Shown here: in pieces, positions 41,537-48,648 of the stretch
Layout of the letters: every line of letters starts with the position of its first letter
How positions within the stretch are numbered: the stretch's first letter is position 1
Assembly: GCF_963666525.1 (NCBI RefSeq)
Contig: NZ_OY762905.1
Coordinates: 558,001-622,000, forward strand
Length of the DNA: 64,000 nt
Direction of reading: 5' to 3'
Origin: an uncultured Cohaesibacter sp.
Lineage (GTDB): Bacteria > Pseudomonadota > Alphaproteobacteria > Rhizobiales > Cohaesibacteraceae
Program-made: the position numbers and the translations under genes
Notes under the pieces: generated by a model
What the model saw: only the letters and a program-made list of their open reading frames with translations
What the model was told of the DNA's origin: nothing
Databases searched by the model: none

Positions 41537-41607
41537 GAAATCGGGGGCCGGTGCGGGCCTCCATACCGATTTCACTTGAAAGGCAGCTCGCATCGGCTGC
41601 CTTTTTT
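41537..41607 (+). terminator. Double hairpin between MuF and gpG; plus-strand terminator
   Basis: The second hairpin, 41579-41607, has arms AAAGGCAGC / GCTGCCTTT followed by a run of Ts on the plus strand, a good terminator for transcription coming from the exchanger side. The first, 41537-41574, has arms GAAATCGG / CCGATTTC. On the minus strand, TATAAT followed by ATAGC stands at about 41520-41530, shortly before gpG, and could be a promoter. Confidence 0.55.
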
Positions 41608-42835
41608 AGTTTTCGTCAGCAGACATAGCGCGACGGAACAACAACGCCCCTCGACGCCATGTATTGATCTGGTTGAGGTTTGGTTTTCGCTTTCGGCCTG
41701 TTTCCGCATTGTAGATGGTGGTGCCACTCCAACCATCCTGCCCCCATTCAAAGACACTGAGACCGGCCAGATTGGGCGAAGCCCGGAGATATCGGCGTTT
41801 CAGTACCCATTTCTTGAGATGGCTATGCCATTCCCAATCCACCCAGATCTCGTCTGGATCTTTGAGTGCCTCGGCAAGGCGCAAGAGCTGCACTGAGCGG
41901 GAAGAATTGAGCTTCTGCGAGCCATCGGGCCGCTTGAACAAGTCCTCACCGATAACGAGCACTTGGCCTGCTTTATCCCGAAACAACACTGGCTCACTTT
42001 CATCAGCACCAAATTCAGACAGGAACGCCGAAACATAGTCAGCATCCTCCAGTCCCTTGGGAAGCACATCTGCTTGCACAGGACGGGCAATCGCTCTCAT
42101 CTCGGGCAAAGGATCGATATGAGGTAAGGTGAGCTGTTTTGGGTTACTGCGCTGCAGCTCACGCGGAATGGTTCCGTCCGCCCATGTTCGTCCTGGCGCA
42201 TAGGCCCAGCCCATGTCTACACCGGCAGGATAGTCAATCTCTTCGCCAGTACCGGGATCGCTTCTGCGCACATGCTGGATGGACGGTGCGGTATCAGGTG
42301 TTTCCTTGCCCATGCGTTTGAGCTTGGCGCGGCTGACAGGGCGCACCCCACAACCGCATTTCCAACCATTGGGCGGGTAATAGGTCTGCCACCATGGATC
42401 ATCGGCCCGAAGGATCAGACCATCCCACGCTACATGCTCTTCTCTCGGATGAAGCGGAATGCGTTCCCAGGCATGCTTATACTGCCAGTAAGGAAATGCT
42501 TTGAGCGTGGCCGGATCGGTCATCTGCTTGTAGCGACCGGCAGCATAGGCGGTTTTCAGGTTGGTCTCATAGATGACACGGGCACGCCAGTTGCGGCCCC
42601 CATTGTAATCCCAGCCGTGCCTTTTGACGATCTCGTCAAAGCGATCAATGAAACCGGGATGATAGGTGTCATCCTTATCAAGCCAGCCCTTGAGCGGCAT
42701 TCCCTTGGCGATTGCATCATCAATGGCTTGCTGGAAGTCTTCCAGCAGTGCATCCTTTTGCGCACCGGCCACAACAAAAGCTCGGTCATGGCCATGATGG
42801 AGCAGATCGGACCAGGTGCGGGTTGGCAGGCGCAC
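41606..42835 (-). CDS. MuF-type minor head protein with C-terminal PBECR-like nuclease domain
   Basis: The open frame from GTG 42835 gives 409 residues. The MuF domain spans about 1-160 (RARVIYETNLKTAYAAGRYK, MTDPATLKAFPYW, GWKCGCGVRPVSRAKLKRMG). The last ~140 residues (PVLFRDKAGQVLVIGEDLFK ... IWVDWEWHSHLKKWVLKRRY ... GTTIYNAETGRKR) resemble the phage barnase/EndoU/colicin-E5-like toxin domains attached to MuF proteins. The coding homology runs 23 codons further upstream (NPVSFAEVGPFDEALDFHRQ) without any ATG, GTG or TTG. The gene is probably translated by a -1 frameshift from the portal gene. Confidence 0.82.
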   Translation of the reverse strand: MRLPTRTWSDLLHHGHDRAFVVAGAQKDALLEDFQQAIDDAIAKGMPLKGWLDKDDTYHPGFIDRFDEIVKRHGWDYNGGRNWRARVIYETNLKTAYAAGRYKQMTDPATLKAFPYWQYKHAWERIPLHPREEHVAWDGLILRADDPWWQTYYPPNGWKCGCGVRPVSRAKLKRMGKETPDTAPSIQHVRRSDPGTGEEIDYPAGVDMGWAYAPGRTWADGTIPRELQRSNPKQLTLPHIDPLPEMRAIARPVQADVLPKGLEDADYVSAFLSEFGADESEPVLFRDKAGQVLVIGEDLFKRPDGSQKLNSSRSVQLLRLAEALKDPDEIWVDWEWHSHLKKWVLKRRYLRASPNLAGLSVFEWGQDGWSGTTIYNAETGRKRKPNLNQINTWRRGALLFRRAMSADEN

Positions 42836-42888
42836 TTTCTGGCGATGGAAGTCCAGCGCCTCATCAAATGGTCCGACCTCAGCAAAGC

Positions 42889-44499
42889 TTACAGGATTTT
42901 GGTCTTTTTTTTTGAGCCGACATCCTTGGAAGGATAGATCCCCGTCTCGTCAATGATGTCTGACCGGCCCGTGATCTCGGAAAGCGCGATGGCATCGCCC
43001 AGAATGCGGCCCACCGGATCAATTTCCAATTGGCCAGATAGATCCAGCAAAACCTTGGAGGCATCGCCAAAGCTGGCAACTCCGGTCAACCTCTCGCGGA
43101 TCCGCTCAAGCCAGATCTGCTGTTGAGGACCGGCCAGATCTTCCAACTGGTCAATCAGGTGCGCAACCGGACCTTCATCATCAGCAAAGGCGCTTTGCTG
43201 ATCGTCAGAAGGAACCGTCACCTCAACCGGGATCATTTCCGCATCAAATACGCTCGAAAGCCATTCCTGCAGGTTCTTTGGCTCGAAACCCTGTCTGCGC
43301 GCAGCATCAAGGGAACGAATATCAGACTGGCGGCGCTCCGCCGTCTTCTTTTTCTGGTCTTCCTCCTCGCTCTCATTGCGAGGACGTGGACGCCAGACAG
43401 TTGGCGGTCTGGCACCGGGCCAGTTTAGTTCGGTAATCCAATGCAGCAGGGTTTCATTCAGCGTATCGGAAAGCTGGTCGCAGTCATCGTCAACGATACT
43501 GTCGGTCTCATCGGCATGAGTTTGGGCGGCGGCGCGAGAGCCTTGCCCTTTGACGCTGGTCGAAAGCGTGCTGCCGAGAACCACCTCGGAGGTCTGTTCA
43601 TCCCAGAACCGGCACCATTCCTCATAAGAAGCGTTGCCAGAACGGGCTGCCTCCAGAAAGCTGACCTCAGTTCCGATTGGCGCAACCAAAGCGCCCTGTT
43701 GCACCATGGCAATCAGGGAATTGAGCAGTTTCTTTTGCTCATTATTCGGAGTGCCGACCGCGAACTTGCCAAAGGGAATGGGGGCGGCAAACTTGTCCAG
43801 GAATTTCATCCAGAAGCCCACGCCCTCACGCTTGAACAGCACATGCCAGAACAAGACGGAACCAAGACCCAGACCATAGGGATTGTTGCCTTCCGCACCA
43901 AACCGGTGCGTGATGAATTTCCGTTTGGGAACGGCTTCCCCTTCGATGCTATTGCCCGGTGTCAGCAGACGCGGGTTCCAGTCTTTATCAAAAGCAAAGC
44001 GCATCGGATCATGGGACTTGATCCTGACTGGCACGACAAGCCCATCTGCATTGCGCCCCCAGACGATCTCCGAGATAGCAAAGCCCTTGAGGATCGCTTT
44101 CGCCAGATCCTTGCAAATGGCATCAAAGGGCAGCGCATCGAGTATTGCCTCAATGCCTTCCTTGGCCTTTACGTCCCGGTCTTCTTCGCTGGCTGCTTTC
44201 ACCATCCATTCACGGCGCGTAATCTTGGAGTAGCGCTTGCTGAGCGTTGCCTTCGCTCGGCCATCCTGCATCACCTCATCATAGAGTTTGAGGCCCTTGT
44301 GCGGGCCTTTCTCCTTGATGGTCGGATCCTGCGGAACCAGAATGTCCGAATAGAAGGGAATGGTGATATCATTCTGTGCCGTCGCAATGAGCTGCCCGCC
44401 GTTTCTGGGCACTGAGGCATTCTTCTCCGGCTTGGGCAACGCGCTTGCCTGCTGAGCCGTCCGGATGCGACCACGATTTCTGCGGGATTTGCGGCTCAT
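42889..44499 (-). CDS. Portal protein (DUF935, Mu gp29-like)
   Basis: The 536-residue portal has DUF935 segments: YDEVMQDGRAKATLSKRYSK, AISEIVWGRNADGLVVPVRI, RFGAEGNNPYGLGLGSVLFW, SEVVLGSTLSTSVKGQGSRA. It forms the DNA-entry ring of the head. It overlaps the terminase stop by 4 bp (ATGA). Its C-terminus is GSKKKTKIL at the slippery run; a -1 shift would give a portal-MuF fusion of about 964 residues. Confidence 0.9.
   Translation of the reverse strand: MSRKSRRNRGRIRTAQQASALPKPEKNASVPRNGGQLIATAQNDITIPFYSDILVPQDPTIKEKGPHKGLKLYDEVMQDGRAKATLSKRYSKITRREWMVKAASEEDRDVKAKEGIEAILDALPFDAICKDLAKAILKGFAISEIVWGRNADGLVVPVRIKSHDPMRFAFDKDWNPRLLTPGNSIEGEAVPKRKFITHRFGAEGNNPYGLGLGSVLFWHVLFKREGVGFWMKFLDKFAAPIPFGKFAVGTPNNEQKKLLNSLIAMVQQGALVAPIGTEVSFLEAARSGNASYEEWCRFWDEQTSEVVLGSTLSTSVKGQGSRAAAQTHADETDSIVDDDCDQLSDTLNETLLHWITELNWPGARPPTVWRPRPRNESEEEDQKKKTAERRQSDIRSLDAARRQGFEPKNLQEWLSSVFDAEMIPVEVTVPSDDQQSAFADDEGPVAHLIDQLEDLAGPQQQIWLERIRERLTGVASFGDASKVLLDLSGQLEIDPVGRILGDAIALSEITGRSDIIDETGIYPSKDVGSKKKTKIL
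42905..42913 (-). other. Slippery A9 run at the portal/MuF junction (A AAA AAG)
   Basis: The portal frame reads TCA-AAA-AAA-AAG, which contains A AAA AAG, the dnaX frameshift heptamer. A Shine-Dalgarno-like AAGGA lies about 11 bases upstream, as in dnaX. A -1 shift enters the MuF frame (Lys-Lys-Asp-Gln-Asn-Pro), which stays open to 41606. The unshifted portal stops 15 bases after the run. Confidence 0.6.
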
Positions 44500-46142
44500 A
44501 GTCGATAGCCTCCTAACGTGCCCTGACTGGTTGGGGCGGCAGTGGTGATACTGGTGGCGGTCAGAGTGGTGGCAGCCATTTCAATAGTGTGTTTCCAGAG
44601 CATTTCCAGACAGTCCGGCCCGTCATCATGATCCGCCATCGGCCATTGCTGAAGCTGATCGATCAAGGTCTGCTGGCTCTTGTGCAGGCGGATCGTTCCA
44701 TCGGAGATCGGGATCTGAAGCCGCTCGATGCGCAGGTTCTTGTCAATGATCGGAGAGACCGGATAGGCAGGCAGAGCAAGGCCAGCATTTGCCGCTCGCT
44801 TGATCAGTTCGGTGCGCAGGAATTCCTGAAACTGCACGACCTCGGCAAACCACATCTGGCATTGATATTCCCGCTGCATGGAAATGATATCAGCGATGAT
44901 GAGGTCCGGAACGCGACGGCGGATGGAAGCTTCCACGACATCGAGAATGGCACTTTCCTTGTCATAGGCCCCAACCAATATGGCCGATGGGTCGCGATTG
45001 CGATTATTCTTGCCAAGGGATGGGTCGACAGCGCCAAAGAACAACCAGTCCCGATTGATCCGTACCCACCATGTGATGCTCTGGAAGGGATTATCGAGCG
45101 CGAGGGGCTTGTTCTGATACTCGCTTTCAAAGGCGGCATGATCGCCCGCACGCTCCTTCATCAGGAAAAGCAAAGAGTGATTGGCCGGCCAATTGAGAAC
45201 CGCACCCTTGTCCATCGCTTCCTTGTTGGCTGCATAGAAGGCATCAGCCTCCGGCTCGACCTCATTGAGATAGGTTTCTTCCCATGTATCCCAGAGCGCC
45301 ATGTCATCCGGCCACTGGAGGATGGCGCGGAACTCGGTGACATGCCATCCGGGCTTTTTGGAATAGCGGACGATAACCGCATCAAAGTGCAAGACAGTCC
45401 CGGCATAAAGCACATCCATGGAGCCGTCGGTCGGACCGAGCTTGAGAACGGCCTTGGCGATCCAGCTTTCCAACTTGTCGCGCTGTTTGGGGCTGGCAAC
45501 ATTCTCGTCGTTTTCGATATCGTCAAGGATGGCAAGGTCCGGGCGATAAGGACCATGGCGACGGCCACGGATTTTCTTGCCCGTACCGAAGCCCTCCACT
45601 TTGACATTGTTACGGGTGACGATATCGCCCTCACGCCAGACGCGGCCCTGCCCAAAGATCTCGGGGAAGTCATATTTGAGGCGCGGATTAACCTCCAGTT
45701 CCGCCTTAAGAGCTTCCAGCATCACGGCTGCCTGCTCGAAGGCATCCATAATCAGGACAATATAATGCTTGAGCCCTCGGACGATGCACCAGAGCGGGAA
45801 AATGAGACTGATATGGGTGGATTTCGCAGACCCACGCGGCGCGATGACAAGTCGCCTCTGGCCGTCTTTCGTGGTCACCATCATCGGCAGGTCTCCATAA
45901 AGATGCTCATGCAACATGGATGGCGCTGAGGTCAGATAGTGCGGGAAATAGGTCTCGGCAAAGAAGCGATAGCCCGCCTCGGCATCCGTAACCTTCTTTT
46001 GCCTTTCGGCGCGCAAACGGGGATCAATCGGAAAGGCGTCCACCTCCAGCTCGATCTTCAGGCGGAAGGCTTCCGCCATGTCGGTCAAGCCGTTCAGGAA
46101 CTCCTTTGATTTGAGCTGCTTCTTAAGGGCTGGCTTGCTCAT
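44496..46142 (-). CDS. Terminase large subunit (Mu gp28-like)
   Basis: The 548-residue packaging motor/nuclease has an ATPase Walker A-like APRGSAKST (residues 101-109) and a Walker B LAILDD followed by IE (203-210). The C-terminal nuclease domain includes FFGAVDPSLGKNNRNRDPSA. It overlaps the small terminase stop by 4 bp (ATGA). For a Mu-like phage it should package by the headful mechanism from integrated copies. Confidence 0.92.
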   Translation of the reverse strand: MSKPALKKQLKSKEFLNGLTDMAEAFRLKIELEVDAFPIDPRLRAERQKKVTDAEAGYRFFAETYFPHYLTSAPSMLHEHLYGDLPMMVTTKDGQRRLVIAPRGSAKSTHISLIFPLWCIVRGLKHYIVLIMDAFEQAAVMLEALKAELEVNPRLKYDFPEIFGQGRVWREGDIVTRNNVKVEGFGTGKKIRGRRHGPYRPDLAILDDIENDENVASPKQRDKLESWIAKAVLKLGPTDGSMDVLYAGTVLHFDAVIVRYSKKPGWHVTEFRAILQWPDDMALWDTWEETYLNEVEPEADAFYAANKEAMDKGAVLNWPANHSLLFLMKERAGDHAAFESEYQNKPLALDNPFQSITWWVRINRDWLFFGAVDPSLGKNNRNRDPSAILVGAYDKESAILDVVEASIRRRVPDLIIADIISMQREYQCQMWFAEVVQFQEFLRTELIKRAANAGLALPAYPVSPIIDKNLRIERLQIPISDGTIRLHKSQQTLIDQLQQWPMADHDDGPDCLEMLWKHTIEMAATTLTATSITTAAPTSQGTLGGYRL

Positions 46143-46639
46143 CCGTAAACCTCGACAAGGCGCTCGCCAAAGGGCTCAAGGATTTCCAGAAAGGCTGCGG
46201 CATGTTGGGGGTAGGATTCACGAATGAACTCGGCCTGCCGCTGCAGGACATCGTTGGCGACACCAAGCTCGGAAATCTTCGGCGCGACACGACCGGCACT
46301 GGCAACCATCTTGTTGAAGGCATCCGAAAGACTGGCCATGGCCTTGACGCGCTCTTCGGGCGACAGGTTGCCATCATCCTGCAATTGTTCAATGGTGGCT
46401 TTGAACAGGGTGACAAATTGCTCGACCACACCGGAGACCACCGTCTCCAGCCCTTCACCCGCCATCATGTGCGCGGCGCGCGCCACATCCCAGTTATCGC
46501 CACTCTGCTTGGCGTCTCGCTTCCAGCGGCGCACGGTGGCCTCAGAGACGCCAATAGACAAGGCAATAACCGGAACAGACTGCTGATCCCGGATATAGGC
46601 CCTGCGGGCATCGGTCCTTTTTTCGTCTTTATGCGCCAT
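46139..46639 (-). CDS. DUF1804 protein (small terminase-like, Mu gp27 position)
   Basis: The 166-residue protein has an N-terminal helix-turn-helix (ARRAYIRDQQSVPVIALSIG, VSEATVRRWKRDAKQSGDNW) typical of DUF1804 and small terminases, then a helical oligomerisation region. It directly precedes the large terminase. Confidence 0.82.
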   Translation of the reverse strand: MAHKDEKRTDARRAYIRDQQSVPVIALSIGVSEATVRRWKRDAKQSGDNWDVARAAHMMAGEGLETVVSGVVEQFVTLFKATIEQLQDDGNLSPEERVKAMASLSDAFNKMVASAGRVAPKISELGVANDVLQRQAEFIRESYPQHAAAFLEILEPFGERLVEVYG

Positions 46640-46648
46640 GGCCGGATA

Positions 46649-46855
46649 TCAGATCCCGATCTTGTCTTTGATGAAGGCAAAGCCAATCGAGATCACGCCA
46701 GAGGTGATCACCGAATTGGTGATGGAGCGTCTCTCGACCATGCGCAGGCGTTCATCCTGCTTTTCCAGGCGGTGATCGAGGCCATTGACCTTTCCATCGA
46801 TCCCTTTCAGAAGGCCTTTGATTTCTCCAAGCTGCGCATGGATTTCCTCGGACAT
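46649..46855 (-). CDS. Small coiled-coil/membrane protein of the lysis module
   Basis: The 68-residue protein has a heptad-like N-terminal part (IHAQLGEIKGLLKGIDGKVN) and one C-terminal hydrophobic segment (SVITSGVISIGFAFI). Its ATG overlaps the holin-like stop. It may help lysis, but this rests on position only. Confidence 0.6.
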   Translation of the reverse strand: MSEEIHAQLGEIKGLLKGIDGKVNGLDHRLEKQDERLRMVERRSITNSVITSGVISIGFAFIKDKIGI

Positions 46856-47280
46856 CAGGACTTTCCTTTTCGATAGTTGAGGCCGCGAACAACCTTCTCA
46901 ATTGGACGTGTGACGAAATAGGCAGCAAGGATCCAGCCAGCCCAGTCGCCGATTGGATCGGGCAGCTTGGCAACACTCCACTGGAAGTGGAACAGGCTGT
47001 CAGCGATGACTGCGCCGTAATAGGCAATGGTGGGATAGGCAAAGAGCGGACGGATCATGGCCGTGAGCCACCAGCCCTGTTCGGCAATCACAATGTCACG
47101 CGCGGCATTGCGGGCTGCGACATCCGCCTTGATCTCTTCAATGGTGACCTGCGCACCAACCTTGGTACGTTCTGTCAGACCATCAGCCTTGTGCTCGAAA
47201 TAGGACAGCACCCGGTCGACAATATCGAGCCCGAAAAAGGAAAGGAGCTTGGTGCCAAGCTTGACGATCCAGCCAATCAT
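46855..47280 (-). CDS. Holin-like membrane protein
   Basis: The 141-residue protein starts MIGWIVKLGTKLLSFFGLDI, with its ATG overlapping the endolysin stop. It has an amphipathic N-terminus, a KVGAQVTIEEIKADVAARNA helix, and membrane segments around residues 70-95 and 112-128. Such proteins follow the endolysin gene in many phages of alphaproteobacteria (3-TM holin family). Confidence 0.72.
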   Translation of the reverse strand: MIGWIVKLGTKLLSFFGLDIVDRVLSYFEHKADGLTERTKVGAQVTIEEIKADVAARNAARDIVIAEQGWWLTAMIRPLFAYPTIAYYGAVIADSLFHFQWSVAKLPDPIGDWAGWILAAYFVTRPIEKVVRGLNYRKGKS

Positions 47281-48491
47281 CCCACATGCCTCCAGGTCTG
47301 AGCATCCATCAAGCGGCGCTGTTTGATCTGATGGGCAACAAAGATGATGGCGAGGCCGACCAGACCGAAAGCCAGCCACTTGTTGTCAGCAATCAAAGTG
47401 AAGAGTGGTGATAGCTGCATCCGAAGAGACTGCAGAGTTGCGGTCATTTGGCCCAGACCATCAAGCAGGCCTCCGGGATCCGCCCCATCCAACCCACCGG
47501 CAAGGGTGCCTGTGCCCAGAACAGCACCGCCAAGCCGCGTTAGCCAATCGGCCTTCCTAACGGTGTCGGAACCGGATTTGCGCAAGTCTGCGACCGTCAG
47601 GCTATCCCGGCTATTACCGAGCTGCAGATTGATCGGTACAGCGACTTCGAGAGCCGATTGGGTTTTGGGGCCAACCATGCCGTCTGTCTTCAGGCCATGA
47701 TCGACTTGAAAAGCCACCACGGCTCGTCGGGTGGCAGGTCCAAAATCGCTATCAACCTTGACATGATAACCCAGTTCGCAGAGCCGCTCCTGCAGGGCCT
47801 TGACCATGTAGCCTTCCGAGCCAAGCCGGAGCATGTTGAACCGAGCGGATGCTTTGCTCTTCCTTGCCCCTTCCGGTCCGCCAAGGCGTTCATAGGCCTT
47901 GCGCATCAGGTTTGCATAATGGGTCACCTGACCGGAGCCATTGTAACGTCGGGCAATCCCCTCCCAGTCTTTCTCCCGCAACTCATCAGCAAGGCCGGAA
48001 TTTTCAAGGAAGGACAGGAAGGCTTCGACACAATGGGTGCTGGATTGAGCCAAAGACAAGACGAATTCGGAAACAGTACCATAGCCGCAAAGGCGATGAT
48101 TGAACCCCATCCCCTGAAAGGAAGCATAGGAGGCGGACTTGAGCGCGGCCTCCTCATCAAGGCGCGCCCATTTTTCCATAAGCGTCCAGCGCTGATCTGA
48201 TCCCTTGCCGCCCAGCCCTTTGTAGTTGGCACGAGACCATTGGCTTGCCGACAAGCGCAAACTCAAGGCCTTCTTGCGCAGGCCCTTTGGCAACTGACGG
48301 TTAAAAACATGCTTTTCGGGAAGGATGATCAGGCGGCCCTGATCATCATAGTCATCGCCACCGCTTTCCACCTCAAGGATGGCGCGCAGCACGTTGACCT
48401 CGCAGCTGATACGACTGGCAAAGGCTTCAATGGTGGCTGTGATATCGGTGACTTCGCCACCGCCTTGGCGCAACTGGGCAACAACAGACAT
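47277..48491 (-). CDS. Endolysin: N-acetylmuramidase with peptidoglycan-binding domain and C-terminal anchor
   Basis: The 404-residue protein has an N-terminal muramidase domain (EVNVLRAILEVESGGDDYDD, LIILPEKHVFNRQLP, ASYASFQGMGFNHRLCGY, RRYNGSGQVTHYANLMRKAY). A peptidoglycan-binding repeat spans about 220-290 (LRLGSEGYMVKALQERLCEL ... GPATRRAVVAFQ ... DGMVGPKTQSALE). One membrane segment lies near the C-terminus (WLAFGLVGLAIIFVAHQI). No signal peptide is present. ATG 48491 has GAGG upstream, and the putative late site is 68 bp before the start. Confidence 0.9.
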   Translation of the reverse strand: MSVVAQLRQGGGEVTDITATIEAFASRISCEVNVLRAILEVESGGDDYDDQGRLIILPEKHVFNRQLPKGLRKKALSLRLSASQWSRANYKGLGGKGSDQRWTLMEKWARLDEEAALKSASYASFQGMGFNHRLCGYGTVSEFVLSLAQSSTHCVEAFLSFLENSGLADELREKDWEGIARRYNGSGQVTHYANLMRKAYERLGGPEGARKSKASARFNMLRLGSEGYMVKALQERLCELGYHVKVDSDFGPATRRAVVAFQVDHGLKTDGMVGPKTQSALEVAVPINLQLGNSRDSLTVADLRKSGSDTVRKADWLTRLGGAVLGTGTLAGGLDGADPGGLLDGLGQMTATLQSLRMQLSPLFTLIADNKWLAFGLVGLAIIFVAHQIKQRRLMDAQTWRHVG

Positions 48492-48558
48492 AACTGGCCT
48501 CGTGAAATTCGGGACGAATTTTGAGACCAATGTCTGCTTTTAAATTACGGGAAGCGCC

Positions 48559-48569
48559 GGAAGTGTTCC
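48559..48569 (-). promoter_or_regulatory. Putative late-activator site upstream of the endolysin gene
   Basis: GGAACACTTCC lies on the minus strand and continues as GGCG, as the protease site does. It lies 68 bp upstream of the endolysin ATG, and TAATTT follows at about 10 bp as a possible -10. The position matches the lys promoter of Mu. Confidence 0.5.
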
Positions 48570-48648
48570 TTGGGTGAGATAGTTTTAGATTGCAGAGCAA
48601 GCTTCAAAACTTGACCCGGTCAATGCAGTTATTAAAATTGCGTCAAAA

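Noticed and set aside
44589-45929. Long plus-strand frame opposite the large terminase
   Set aside because: It is a shadow of a clearly coding minus-strand gene, with no recognisable protein features.
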